From the NCBI RefSeq assembly GCF_000341105.1, contig NZ_ANBB01000056.1, positions 40,854 through 104,853 of the forward strand: 64,000 nt of DNA. The letters are read 5' to 3'. The stretch is from Nocardiopsis potens DSM 45234 (lineage in GTDB: Bacteria > Actinomycetota > Actinomycetes > Streptosporangiales > Streptosporangiaceae). Below, in pieces: positions 51,585 through 60,343 of this stretch. The first letter of the stretch is position 1, and each line of letters opens with the position of its first letter. The notes beneath the pieces are model-generated. The model saw only the letters and a program-made list of their open reading frames with translations. It searched no databases and was not told the origin of the DNA. Position numbers and translations under genes: made by a program.

Positions 51585-52205
51585 GTGACGGAACCGGCAC
51601 CGGTATTCACCGGCGGGGTCGACCACGAACGACTCACGTCCCAGCTCCGGTTCATCCTGGAGACGGACAAGCTCAAGCGTATTCTCCGGCGGAATCTGCT
51701 GGTCGACGGCTCCCGGAGGGAGAACGACGCCGAGCATTCCTGGCACCTGGCGCTGACCGCGCGGATCTTCGCCGAGTACGCGCCCGCGGGCACCGACATC
51801 GACCGCGTGGTGGAGATGCTGGTGGTCCACGACATCGTGGAGATCGACGCCGGGGACACCTTCGTCTACGACAGCGAGGGCGCCGCCACCCAGGACGAGC
51901 GGGAGCGGGCCGCCGCCGACCGGATCTTCGCGATCCTGCCGGAGGACCAGGCCGCGCAGACCCGGGCGCTGTGGGACGAGTTCGAGGCCCGCGCCACCCC
52001 CGAGGCCCGGTTCGCCAAGGCCGTGGACCGGCTGGCGCCGATGCTGGCCAACTGGCACACCGAGGGCGGCACCTGGGTGCGCAACGGGGTCACCCGCGCC
52101 CAGGTGATGGAGAAGGTCAAGGTCATCGCCGAGGGGTCGGAGGCGCTGGGCGCGTACGCGGCCGCGCTGATCGAGGACGCCGACCGGCGGGGCTACTTCC
52201 GCTGA
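51585..52205 (+). CDS. HD-domain phosphohydrolase (YfbR-like)
   Basis: 206 aa HD-domain protein. Metal ligands are H51 in ENDAEHSWHLA, H82-D83 in LVVHDIVEIDAGD, and a late Asp in the AKAVDRLAPML helix. This architecture matches the 5'-deoxynucleotidase/HDDC2 group, which removes phosphate from deoxynucleoside monophosphates. GTG at 51585 is chosen since AGGAGG lies about nine bases upstream. The promoter region is shared with the divergent FAD-oxidoreductase gene (start 51456). Confidence 0.83.
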   Translation: MTEPAPVFTGGVDHERLTSQLRFILETDKLKRILRRNLLVDGSRRENDAEHSWHLALTARIFAEYAPAGTDIDRVVEMLVVHDIVEIDAGDTFVYDSEGAATQDERERAAADRIFAILPEDQAAQTRALWDEFEARATPEARFAKAVDRLAPMLANWHTEGGTWVRNGVTRAQVMEKVKVIAEGSEALGAYAAALIEDADRRGYFR

Positions 52206-52221
52206 GCCGCCGCCGGCCCGC

Positions 52222-52980
52222 TCAGAACTGCACCACCAGCTGCACGACCGCGGCCAGCCCGACCGCCACCACCACGGCGCGCAGCACCCCGGGGCGGAGC
52301 CGGCGGCCCAGGCTCGCACCCGCGTAGCCGCCGATCACCGACCCGCCGGCGATCAGCCCCACCGCGGCCCAGGCCGGGTCGGCGAAGACGATGTAGAAGA
52401 CCGCGGCGGTGGCGTTGACGATGAACGCCAGCGCGTTCTTGAGCGCGTTGATCCGCTGGATGCTGTCGTCCAGCGCGGTGCCGAGCATGCTGAGCAGGAC
52501 GATGCCCTGGGCCGCGGCGAAGTAGCCGGCGTACACCCCGGCGCTGTACACCCCGACGGGCAGCAGCGGGCCGCCGTCGGGCCGGGCGGCGGCCCTGCGG
52601 GACCGCGCCCAGGCGGCGATCCGCGGCTGGGCGATGATCAGCACGCAGGCGAAGCCGATCAGCACCGGGACCACCCGCTCGAACACCCCCGCCGGGAGGT
52701 TGATCAGCAGCGCGCCGCCGGTGACCGCGCCCAGCAGCGACATGGCGCCGAAGCGCAGCACCCGGCGGCGCTGCCCGCGCAGCTCGCGCCGGTAGCCGAT
52801 GGCGCTGCTCAGCGATCCGGGGGCCAGCCCGATGCTGTTCGAGATGGTGGCGGTCACCGGCGGGTAGCCCAGGGCGAGCAGCACCGGGAAGGTGAACAGC
52901 GTCCCCGAGCCCACCACCGCGTTGATCGCGCCGGCCCCCATGCCCGCGGCCAGGATCGCGAGCGCTTCCCACAGTTCCAT
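52222..52980 (-). CDS. TSUP-family (TauE/SafE) membrane transporter
   Basis: 252 aa, about 7-8 membrane segments in two related halves. Family features are GAINAVVGSGTLFTFPVLLALGYPPVTAT in the first half and GVYAGYFAAAQGIVLLSMLG in the second. Proteins of this family export or import sulfite, sulfonates or other organic anions. The substrate is unknown. It ends 16 bp from the convergent HD gene. No adjacent sulfur genes. Confidence 0.85.
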   Translation of the reverse strand: MELWEALAILAAGMGAGAINAVVGSGTLFTFPVLLALGYPPVTATISNSIGLAPGSLSSAIGYRRELRGQRRRVLRFGAMSLLGAVTGGALLINLPAGVFERVVPVLIGFACVLIIAQPRIAAWARSRRAAARPDGGPLLPVGVYSAGVYAGYFAAAQGIVLLSMLGTALDDSIQRINALKNALAFIVNATAAVFYIVFADPAWAAVGLIAGGSVIGGYAGASLGRRLRPGVLRAVVVAVGLAAVVQLVVQF

Positions 52981-53349
52981 CGGTCGACCTTCGGTGTTCG
53001 GATCACACTGGGCAATACTGCATACAATCTACGCACTCGACGCACCTCGGCGGACACCGGGCGCCCCCGATCACGTTCCGTGGACACGTGCTCGCTCTTC
53101 GCCGTTTTGGCTATGGCCCACACGGGCTATTTCAGAAATGGGCCGAATGGGGACTGTTGATCATGTGCCGAGGTCCGTAGTTTCGTCCCCAGCGGTGCGG
53201 AGGGGCGCCGCGCGCCGAAACGACCGATTCGACCGCTCTCCGGGAGGGGCCGGTGTCCGCACCGGACCGGAGCAAGCGCGTCCCGCCCGGCCCGATGGCG
53301 CCCGTCCCCCGTACGTGTACACACATGCTGATCTTGGGAGTGGGGCGAC
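52981..53349. other. Divergent promoter region of TSUP and wblA
   Basis: No gene. AT-richer patch GCAATACTGCATACAATC at 53012-53029 should hold the TSUP promoter. On the wblA side, an 8-bp palindrome GTGTACAC occurs near 53316 about 30 bp before the start. The middle part (53100-53280) shows nothing recognisable. Confidence 0.45.
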
Positions 53350-53640
53350 ATGTGGACCGCTGAACTGAGTCTCCAGGCCAACTGCCGCGAGACCGACCCC
53401 GACGCGCTGTTCGTGCAGGGCGCCGCGCAGAACCGCGCGAAGCTCATCTGCCGCGGCTGCCCGGTGCGCACCGAATGCCTGGCCGAGGCGCTGGACAACA
53501 GGGTCGAATACGGCGTCTGGGGCGGTATGACGGAAAGGGAGCGGCGGGCGCTGCTGCGCCGCCGCCCCGATGTGACCTCCTGGTGGGACCTGCTGGAGAG
53601 CGCCCGCCGCCAGTACGAGGGAGCCGACGCCGCCGGGTAG
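53350..53640 (+). CDS. wblA: WhiB-family iron-sulfur regulator, WblA/WhiB4 type
   Basis: 96 aa. The four iron-sulfur cysteines are C12, C34, C37 and C43, and the turn GVWGGMTERERRALLRRRP precedes a basic C-terminus. The specific signature TDPDALFVQGAAQNRAK marks the WblA (Streptomyces)/WhiB4 (Mycobacterium) group. WblA in Streptomyces affects development and antibiotic production; WhiB4 senses redox. ATG at 53350 has GGGGCG upstream, weakly. It is likely autoregulated or developmentally controlled, but no known operator is recognised. Confidence 0.85.
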   Translation: MWTAELSLQANCRETDPDALFVQGAAQNRAKLICRGCPVRTECLAEALDNRVEYGVWGGMTERERRALLRRRPDVTSWWDLLESARRQYEGADAAG

Positions 53641-53667
53641 GCGGCGGTTCCCCCCGCGGCCGGCGCC

Positions 53668-54606
53668 CTAGTCCCCGGGCCCGGCCCCGTCGGTCTCCCC
53701 GAGCTTCATCCGGCCGAACGCGTCGCCGATCCCCTCCATCGCCCGGGACATCTCCGAGGGGACGATCCACACCTTGTTCGCCTCGCCCTGCGCGATCTCC
53801 GGGAGCTTCTGCAGGTAGTGGTAGGCGAGCATGTCCTTGTTGACGTCGCCGTTGCGCAGCGCCTTGAACACCATCTGGATGGAGTCGGCCTCACCGCGGG
53901 CGCGCAGCGTCTTGGCGTCGGCCTCCGCCTTGGCCGCGATCATCTCCGCGTCGGCCTCACCGCGGGCCCGGAGCACCGCGGCCGACTGCTCGCCCTCGGC
54001 GCGCAGGATGGCCGACTGCTTCTGGCCCTCCGCGGTGAGGATCTCGGCGCGCTTGTCCCGGTCCGCGCGCATCTGCTTCTCCATCGCCTCCTGGACCGAC
54101 TCCGGGGGTTCGATGGCCTTCAGCTCGACCCGGCTGACCTCGATGCCCCACTCCTCGGTGGCGTCGTCGAGGACCGACCGGAGCTCGCGGTTGATCTGGT
54201 CCCGGGAGGTGAGCGTCTGCTCCAGGTCCATGCCGCCGACCACGTTGCGCAGCGTCGCCGAGGCGAGCTGCTCGACGGCCTGGATGAAGTTCGCGACCTT
54301 GTAGGTGGCGTTATAGGGATTGGTCACCTTGATGTAGACCGCGGTGTCCACATTGACCGAGAGGTTGTCCTGGGTGATGGCCGCCTGCGGCGGAAAGCTC
54401 ACCACCTGGATGCGCATGTCGATGCGCTCCCGGATGTGGTCCACGAACGGGATCACGATGTTGAATCCCGATTTCATGTCGCGGTGGTGGCGGCCGAACC
54501 GCTCCACCACGAACACCATCGACTGCGGGACGATGCACACGCTGCGCCAGCCGATGACGAGCAGTATCGCCACGAAGACCAGCAGGATGAGGACTATTGG
54601 AAGCAT
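53668..54606 (-). CDS. SPFH/band-7 (stomatin/HflC-like) membrane protein
   Basis: 312 aa. One N-terminal membrane helix (residues about 2-20), then an SPFH domain: VVERFGRHHRDMKSGFNIVIPFVDHIRERIDMR and ATLRNVVGGMDLEQTLTSRDQIN. A long coiled-coil with repeated EAxA/RAxGEA units follows (about residues 190-250). These proteins form membrane microdomains and scaffold proteases or peptidoglycan enzymes. Actinobacterial members are often paired with an NfeD gene, but none is next to it here. Confidence 0.9.
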   Translation of the reverse strand: MLPIVLILLVFVAILLVIGWRSVCIVPQSMVFVVERFGRHHRDMKSGFNIVIPFVDHIRERIDMRIQVVSFPPQAAITQDNLSVNVDTAVYIKVTNPYNATYKVANFIQAVEQLASATLRNVVGGMDLEQTLTSRDQINRELRSVLDDATEEWGIEVSRVELKAIEPPESVQEAMEKQMRADRDKRAEILTAEGQKQSAILRAEGEQSAAVLRARGEADAEMIAAKAEADAKTLRARGEADSIQMVFKALRNGDVNKDMLAYHYLQKLPEIAQGEANKVWIVPSEMSRAMEGIGDAFGRMKLGETDGAGPGD

Positions 54607-54825
54607 CGGGGGCGACTCCGGACTCTCCTGTCGGGGGCGGCACGTTCGGGCGTACGCCGCGATCATAAAACCCGGAGAACGGCGGCGTTTGCGGAAGTAC
54701 CCCGCAAAGCCGCCCGACGCCCCGTCTTACCTGCTCATTCGCGGTTCAGGAAAGGGAACGGAAATTCCGGAGCGGCCCATTGCGGCCGACCGGGATGCCC
54801 CCTTTCCCCTCATCCGCTACACGCG

Positions 54826-55611
54826 TCACACCGCGCGCGCCGTCCACCGCTCGCCGTTCCGCTCCACCTTCAGCTCCAGCCCGAAGGTCTCGCCGAGGTT
54901 CTCCGCCGTCATCACCTGCTCCAGCGGGCCCGCGTCGACCACCCGGCCGCCGCGGACCAGCAGCCCGTGGGTGAACCCGGGCGGGATCTCCTCCACGTGG
55001 TGCGAGACCACCACCAGGGCGGGCGACTCCAGGCTTCCGGCCAGCCTCCCCAGCCGGCGCAGCAGGTCCTCCCGGCCGCCCAGGTCCAGCCCGGCCGCCG
55101 GCTCGTCGAGCAGCAGCAGCTCCGGGTCGGCCATCAGCGCCCGGGCGATCAGCACCCGCTTGCGCTCCCCCTCGGAGAGGGTGCCGAACCGGCGCCCCTC
55201 CAGGGAGAGCACGCCCCACTGGGAGAGCAGCGCCCGCGCCCGGCCGAAGTCGGGGGTCTGGTACTCCTCGCCGAACCGGCCGAGCAGCCCGTAGGAGGCG
55301 CTGATCACCAGGTCCAGCACCGCGGCCGAGTCGGGGATCCGGTTGGCCACCGCGGAGCTCGCGAAGCCCACCAGCGGGCGCAGGTCGGCCGGGTCGGCCT
55401 CGTCCAGCGACTCCTCCAGCAGCTCCACCGCGCCCTCGGCGGGGCGCTGCTCGGTGGCGGCGACGGCGAGCAGCGTGGTCTTGCCCGCCCCGTTCGGGCC
55501 GAGCACCACCCAGCGCTCGTCCTCCTCCACCGTCCAGTCCACGGCGCGCAGCAGATCGGCGCCGTCGCGCCGCACCCCCACGCCGCTCATCCGCAGTACA
55601 TGGCCCTTCAT
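54826..55611 (-). CDS. ABC transporter ATP-binding protein
   Basis: 261 aa single ABC module. Walker A GPNGAGKTT, Q-loop region, signature LSEGERKRVLIARALM, Walker B LLLLDEPAAGLD and switch VVVSHHVEEIP are all present. There is no permease gene adjacent, so the partner is unknown or it acts alone, as in ModF/YjjK-type soluble ATPases. The N-terminal VRRDGADLLRAVDWTVEEDERW pattern is similar to molybdate or iron-transport ATPases. Start at 55611 (MKGHVLRM) is at the natural ABC N-terminus. Confidence 0.87.
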   Translation of the reverse strand: MKGHVLRMSGVGVRRDGADLLRAVDWTVEEDERWVVLGPNGAGKTTLLAVAATEQRPAEGAVELLEESLDEADPADLRPLVGFASSAVANRIPDSAAVLDLVISASYGLLGRFGEEYQTPDFGRARALLSQWGVLSLEGRRFGTLSEGERKRVLIARALMADPELLLLDEPAAGLDLGGREDLLRRLGRLAGSLESPALVVVSHHVEEIPPGFTHGLLVRGGRVVDAGPLEQVMTAENLGETFGLELKVERNGERWTARAV

Positions 55612-55742
55612 CGACGCTCCCGTCCTCCCTGACGCCGCGGGCTTGCCACCCCCAGCGAACCTACTCGACCCTGACGCACCCCGGTCCGCGGATCCGGGGA
55701 ACACCAGGGTCGCCTCCCGATCCCGCGACCGGCCCGCCGGAC

Positions 55743-55758
55743 CATACTCGTAGCCATG
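55743..55758 (+). promoter_or_regulatory. -10 element for leaderless DUF1707 gene
   Basis: CATACT at 55743-55748 is followed by seven bases and the ATG at 55756, the same geometry as argG. No Shine-Dalgarno lies between. Confidence 0.4.
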
Positions 55759-56391
55759 AACGAATCTCCCGGAACCCACGTCATCGCGGACGCGCCCCGC
55801 ACGCCGGGGCCGTCCGGGATCCGCGCCTCCGACGCCGAGCGCGAGCAGGCCGGCGCGGTGCTCGCCGACGCGCTCAGCGACGGCCGCCTCGACCAGGAGG
55901 AATACCTGGGCCGGCTGGACACCGCCTACGCCGCCAAGACCCTCGGCGAGCTGGCCGAGCTCACCGCCGACCTCGGCCCGGCCGCCCCGATCGGCGCGGC
56001 CGCGGCGGCCCCCGCCGCCCCGGCCCAGGCGGCCGGAAGTGAGAACATCGTCTCGGTGCTCGGCAGCGCCGAGCGCAAGGGGCGGTGGCTGGTCGAGCCG
56101 CGCACCAACGCCTCCACCCTGCTCGGCAGCGTGGTGCTGGACATGCGCGAGGCCGTCTTCGCCCAGCCCTCGGTGACCGTGCAGTGCGCCGTGCTGCTCG
56201 GCAGCCTGGAGGTGATCGTGCCGCCGGGCGTCACCGTCCGGGACCGGACCGCCTCCGTGCTCGGCTGCTCCGACGTCGCCCGCTCCGACGCCGGCGGCGC
56301 CGGCGGCCGCGCCTCGGTCGTGCTGACCGGCGTCACCCTGCTCGGCTCGGTCTCGGTGCGCACCGAGGCCCCCGCGGACTCCCCGGTCTGA
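55756..56391 (+). CDS. DUF1707 protein with LiaF-like C-terminal domain (copy 1)
   Basis: 211 aa. N-terminal DUF1707 (IRASDAEREQAGAVLADALSDGRLDQEEYLGRLDTAY), an Ala/Pro linker, then a beta-helical DUF2154/LiaF-type domain (GRWLVEPRTNASTLLGSVVLDMREAVF, VTVQCAVLLGSLEVIVPPGVTV). No membrane helix, so cytoplasmic. LiaF-like domains restrain envelope-stress kinases in Firmicutes; the actinobacterial role is unknown. Tandem paralogue of the next gene, 50 bp away. Confidence 0.83.
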   Translation: MNESPGTHVIADAPRTPGPSGIRASDAEREQAGAVLADALSDGRLDQEEYLGRLDTAYAAKTLGELAELTADLGPAAPIGAAAAAPAAPAQAAGSENIVSVLGSAERKGRWLVEPRTNASTLLGSVVLDMREAVFAQPSVTVQCAVLLGSLEVIVPPGVTVRDRTASVLGCSDVARSDAGGAGGRASVVLTGVTLLGSVSVRTEAPADSPV

Positions 56392-56441
56392 GCCCCGGCA
56401 TGGCATATTCGTCACACAGCACCGAACAGGGGAAGGCCGTC

Positions 56442-57065
56442 ATGGATCCGGAGAAGATGCGCGCCTCCGACGCCGACCGGGAGCGCGTCGCGGACCGGCT
56501 CCGCGAGGCCCTGGCCGAGGGCCGGCTGGACCAGGCCGAGCACGAGGAGCGGCTGGACGAGCTGTACCGGGCCAAGACCGTCGGCGAGCTCGCCCTGGTC
56601 ACCCAGGACCTCCCCGCGGCGGAGCCGGGCGGGCACGGGCAGGAGCCCGCCAGCCTCTCCACCGACGAGGCCCGCCGGCTGGCCGCCTCGGGCCAGGGCC
56701 GGGAGAACATCGTCGCGGTCTTCGGCGGGGCCGAGCGCAAGGGGCGGTGGCTGGTCGAACCGCGCACCAACGCCTCCACCATGTTCGGCGGCATCTCGCT
56801 GGACCTGCGCGAGGCGGTGCTCTCCCAGCGCGAGGTCACCATCCAGTGCGCGGTGCTGTTCGGCGGGGTGGACATCATCGTCCCCCCGGGCGTGCGTGTG
56901 GTGAACAACACAACCGCCATCTTCGGGGGCACCTCGCTGCACGGCACCGACGCCGTGGTCGACCCCAACGCACCCGTCGTCCGCCTCACCGGGACCTGCC
57001 TCTTCGGCGGAATCGACGCCAAGGCCAAGTCGCCGAAGCGGAAGAAGGGCGAGTCCTGGTGGTGA
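56442..57065 (+). CDS. DUF1707 protein with LiaF-like C-terminal domain (copy 2)
   Basis: 207 aa paralogue of the preceding gene. It shares MRASDADRERVADRLREALAEGRLDQAEHEERLDELY and ERKGRWLVEPRTNASTMFGGISLDLREAVL, but the beta-helix turns carry FGG in place of LGS. The C-terminus ends in KAKSPKRKKGESWW, unlike copy 1. ATG at 56442 is chosen because GGGGAAGG precedes it; an upstream ATG at 56400 lacks a site. Likely one operon with copy 1. Confidence 0.82.
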   Translation: MDPEKMRASDADRERVADRLREALAEGRLDQAEHEERLDELYRAKTVGELALVTQDLPAAEPGGHGQEPASLSTDEARRLAASGQGRENIVAVFGGAERKGRWLVEPRTNASTMFGGISLDLREAVLSQREVTIQCAVLFGGVDIIVPPGVRVVNNTTAIFGGTSLHGTDAVVDPNAPVVRLTGTCLFGGIDAKAKSPKRKKGESWW

Positions 57066-57166
57066 CCTTCAGGTAACGGGAAGGTAACGGCGGGTGGAAC
57101 GCTGCGCGCCCGCCGCCCGCCCCGCCCACCTGCACCTCGGGGCGGCCGAGTACCGTGGTCAACGCG

Positions 57167-58378
57167 ATGAACGAGCACTCCACCCTCTTGGTCACGGTGA
57201 CCGGACGCGACCGCCCCGGCGTGAGCGCCCGGCTGCTGTCCACCCTTTCCGTCTTCCCCGTGGTCCTCGTCGACCTGGACCAGGTCGTGATCGGAGGGCG
57301 GCTGGTCCTCGGCGCACTGCTCGCCGTGGACGAGGGAGTCGCCCCCGGCGTCAGCCGGGACCGGGTCTTCGAAGAGGTCCGCAGCGCCGTCGAGAAGACC
57401 TCCATCGACCTGGAGATGGACGCCGAGTTCGCCTCCGGCGACGACCGGGTCACCGCGGTCCCCGACGGCCGGCTGCACGTCACCGTCCTGGCCGACCCGC
57501 TGCGCCCCGGCGCGCTGAGCGCGATCACCTCCGCGGTCGCCCGCGCCGGCGCCAACATCGAGCGGATCGAGCGGCTGGCCAGCTACCCGGTCACCTCGAT
57601 CGAGCTGGAGGTCTCCGGGGCCGACCCGGAGCGGCTCCGCGGCGACCTCGCCATGGAGGCCGCCACCCAGCAGATCGACGTCGCCCTGCAGCCCGCCGGC
57701 CTGCAGCGCCGCGCCAAGCACCTGATCGTGATGGACGTCGACTCCACGCTGATCCAGGGCGAGGTGATCGAGCTGCTCGCCGAGCACGCCGGCTGCGCCG
57801 ACGAGGTCGCCCGGGTCACCGCCGAGGCGATGCGCGGCGAACTCGACTTCGAGGAGTCGCTGCGCCGCCGGGTCGCCCTGCTCAAGGGGCTCGACGCGAG
57901 CGCGCTGGACGCGGTCCGCGAGCGGCTGGTGCTCACCCCGGGCGCCCGCACCCTGGTCCGCACCCTCAAGCGGCTCGGCTACGAGTTCGCCATCGTCAGC
58001 GGCGGCTTCACCCAGATCACCGACGCCCTGGTGGACCGGCTCTCGCTGGACTACTCCGCGGCCAACACCCTGGAGATCGTCGACGGCAAGCTCACCGGCG
58101 GCCTGGTCGGCCCGGTCATCGACCGCAAGGGCAAGGCGATCGCCCTGGAGGGCTTCGCCGAGAAGGCCGGCGTCCCGCTCTCCCAGACGGTCGCCATCGG
58201 CGACGGCGCCAACGACCTGGACATGCTCCGCGCCGCCGGCCTCGGCGTCGCGTTCAACGCCAAGCCGGTGGTCCGCGCCCAGGCCGACACCACGGTGAAC
58301 GTCCCCTACCTGGACACCATCGTCTACCTGCTGGGCATCTCCCGCGAAGAGGTCGAGGCCGCCGACCGCCAGGGCTGA
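57167..58378 (+). CDS. serB: Phosphoserine phosphatase with N-terminal ACT domain
   Basis: 403 aa. Residues about 5-165 hold ACT-like regulatory segments (LLVTVTGRDRPGVSARLLSTL, then LHVTVLADPLRPGALSAIT). The HAD phosphatase follows: VMDVDSTLIQGEVIELLA (motif I, nucleophile Asp), VSGGFTQITDAL (motif II), K in IDRKGKAIAL, and IGDGANDLDMLRAAG (motif IV). It removes phosphate from phosphoserine in the last step of serine synthesis. ATG at 57167 is chosen; GTG at 57155 is also in frame. TACCGT upstream at about 57150 could be a -10. ACT domains suggest serine feedback. Confidence 0.93.
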   Translation: MNEHSTLLVTVTGRDRPGVSARLLSTLSVFPVVLVDLDQVVIGGRLVLGALLAVDEGVAPGVSRDRVFEEVRSAVEKTSIDLEMDAEFASGDDRVTAVPDGRLHVTVLADPLRPGALSAITSAVARAGANIERIERLASYPVTSIELEVSGADPERLRGDLAMEAATQQIDVALQPAGLQRRAKHLIVMDVDSTLIQGEVIELLAEHAGCADEVARVTAEAMRGELDFEESLRRRVALLKGLDASALDAVRERLVLTPGARTLVRTLKRLGYEFAIVSGGFTQITDALVDRLSLDYSAANTLEIVDGKLTGGLVGPVIDRKGKAIALEGFAEKAGVPLSQTVAIGDGANDLDMLRAAGLGVAFNAKPVVRAQADTTVNVPYLDTIVYLLGISREEVEAADRQG

Positions 58379-58475
58379 CCGACTCCCCCTTCCACAACGG
58401 GTGAGCGAGAGCGTACGCTGCGGAGTCATCGCGGGCCCCCGGCCCTCTCCTCCGCTTCTCCCCTGCGAGGCCCCC

Positions 58476-59327
58476 TTGCCCTCCAACGGCTCCGTCCGAC
58501 CGCCCGCCGGCGGCCCCGACCCGGCCGCGCTCGCCGCGGCGGCCGAGCGCTGCGTACGGGACACCGCGCGCCTGCTCACCTCCGCCACCGGACCGCTCAC
58601 CGTCGCCGCCAAGGGCAGGTTCGACCCGGTGACCGACGCCGACACCGCCGCCGAGGAGCACCTCTGCCGGACCCTGCGCACCGCGGTGCCCGGCTCCGCC
58701 GTGGTCGGCGAGGAGGGCGGCGGGCGCGCCGACCCCGGCGGGGTCACCTGGTACGTCGACCCGATCGACGGGACCGGGAACTACCTGCGCGGCATCCCGC
58801 TCGCCTGCATCTCCGTCGGCGCCGCGGTGCGCGGGCGGCTGGTCGCCGGGTGCGTCTACGACCTGTCCCGGGACGAGTGCTTCTCCGGCGGGCCGGGGCT
58901 GCCGCTGCGGGTCAACGCCGCACTCCGGCCGACCGCCGCCGCCGACGCGCCCGCCCCGCTGGTCCTCACCGACATCCCGCTGCCCGGCCGGGCCGGCGAG
59001 CGGGAGCTGCGCTTCCTCGCCGACCTGCTGGACCTGGCCGAGGTGCGCCGGATCTACTCCACCGCGCTGGCGCTGGCCTGGGTCGCCGCGGGCCGCGCCG
59101 ACGCCGCCTGCAACACCGGCGTCCGCCCCTGGGACGTCGCCGGCGGCGCGGCCCTGGTCCGCTGCGCCGGGGGCGTCTACACCCCGATCGGCGCCCCGCC
59201 CCCCGACCCGCACGGCGACCCGGTGCCCGCGGAGCTGGCCCCCGCCTTCACCGCGACCGCCCCCGGCGCCCGCGCCCGCGCCTTCGGCCGCCGCCTCACC
59301 GAGCGGGTCGCCGGCCTGGTGGAGTGA
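58476..59327 (+). CDS. Inositol monophosphatase family protein
   Basis: 283 aa. Metal-binding motifs of the IMPase/FBPase-like group are present: DPVTDADTAAEEHL, VVGEEGG, WYVDPIDGTGNYLRGIPL (DxDGT) and RPWDVAGGAALVRCAGG. Possible substrates are inositol phosphate, histidinol phosphate or fructose bisphosphate. Start uncertain: TTG at 58476 with GCGAGG upstream is used, but an upstream GTG at 58401 is also open. Confidence 0.82.
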   Translation: MPSNGSVRPPAGGPDPAALAAAAERCVRDTARLLTSATGPLTVAAKGRFDPVTDADTAAEEHLCRTLRTAVPGSAVVGEEGGGRADPGGVTWYVDPIDGTGNYLRGIPLACISVGAAVRGRLVAGCVYDLSRDECFSGGPGLPLRVNAALRPTAAADAPAPLVLTDIPLPGRAGERELRFLADLLDLAEVRRIYSTALALAWVAAGRADAACNTGVRPWDVAGGAALVRCAGGVYTPIGAPPPDPHGDPVPAELAPAFTATAPGARARAFGRRLTERVAGLVE

Positions 59328-59330
59328 GCC

Positions 59331-59371
59331 CCCTCCGCCCGCCCGGCGCCCCCGGCGGCCGGGCGGAGGAG
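59331..59371. terminator. Hairpin between the IMPase and LysR genes
   Basis: Imperfect inverted repeat between CCTCCGCCCG and CGGGCGGAGG, located between two convergent stops (59327 and 59376). Confidence 0.5.
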
Positions 59372-59375
59372 CCGC

Positions 59376-60269
59376 TCAGCCGGCGGCCGCGGCGCGCAGC
59401 GCGTCCACGCAGGCCGTCACCGGGGGCGCCTCGGCCGCGGTCCGCCAGGCCGCGCTGATGGTGCGGCGCAGCGACGGCCGCACCGGGACGAACCGGACCC
59501 CCTCCGGTCCTGGGGAGCGGCCCATCTCCGGGACCAGCGCCACCGCCAGCCCGGCCTCCACCAGGGCCATCTGGGTGGGCAGCTCGGTGAGGGAGAAGGA
59601 GATCCGTGGCTCGAAGCCGGCGGCGCGGGCCGCCTGGACCAGCCCTTCGCAGGGCCCGGTGCCGGGCGGGCAGCTCGCCCACACCGCGTCGGCCAGCTCC
59701 TCCAGGGCCACCCGGTCGCGCCCGGCCGGCCCGCGCCCCTCCGGGAAGGCCACGTAGACCTCCTCGTCCACCAGGTCGACGGCGGAGACCCCGGCGGGCA
59801 GCGGGATCGGCCGGGACGCCCAGCTCTCCACCAGCACCAGGTCGAGCTCGCCGCGCATCAGCCAGGGCAGCAGGTCGTCCACCTCGCCGTCGCGCACCCG
59901 CGGTTCGACCCGGGGGTGCTCGGCCAGCAGCCGGGAGAGCGCCCCGACCAGCAGCGTGCGCACCGCGCTGCCCACGCCCCCGATCCGCAGCGGCCCCATC
60001 ACCTCCTCGCCGAGGTCGTCCAGGTCCCGGCGGGCCCGGGCGAGCCGGTCGAGGACCCGCTCGGCGTGGCCGACCAGCACCCGGCCGGCCAGGGTGAGCC
60101 GGACCGTGCGGCCGTCCGGTTCGAGCAGCGGGCGCCCGGCCTCCCGCTCCAACTTGGCGAGCTGCTGGGACATGCCCGACGGCGTCACGTTGCGGGCCTG
60201 CGCCGCCTTCGCGATGGAGCCGTGCTCGGCGACCGCGACCAGGGCCCGGAGGCGCTCGATACTGAACAC
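59376..60269 (-). CDS. LysR-family transcriptional regulator
   Basis: 297 aa. N-terminal winged helix FSIERLRALVAVAEHGSIAKAAQARNVTPSGMSQQLAKLE with the usual LysR spacing, then a substrate-binding domain (PLRIGGVGSAVRTLLVGAL, ELDLVLVESW, AVALVPEMGRSP). It is divergent from an EamA transporter gene with 74 bp between, the standard layout for LysR control of an exporter. ACCGAAT occurs twice, 10 bp apart, near 60274-60291, and may be part of its binding site. Confidence 0.88.
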   Translation of the reverse strand: MFSIERLRALVAVAEHGSIAKAAQARNVTPSGMSQQLAKLEREAGRPLLEPDGRTVRLTLAGRVLVGHAERVLDRLARARRDLDDLGEEVMGPLRIGGVGSAVRTLLVGALSRLLAEHPRVEPRVRDGEVDDLLPWLMRGELDLVLVESWASRPIPLPAGVSAVDLVDEEVYVAFPEGRGPAGRDRVALEELADAVWASCPPGTGPCEGLVQAARAAGFEPRISFSLTELPTQMALVEAGLAVALVPEMGRSPGPEGVRFVPVRPSLRRTISAAWRTAAEAPPVTACVDALRAAAAG

Positions 60270-60343
60270 ATCACCGAATCTACCGAATACCGGCGACGAA
60301 TCATCGCTTTTAATGACCGGTCGATCGGGCCAGAGTAGTGATC

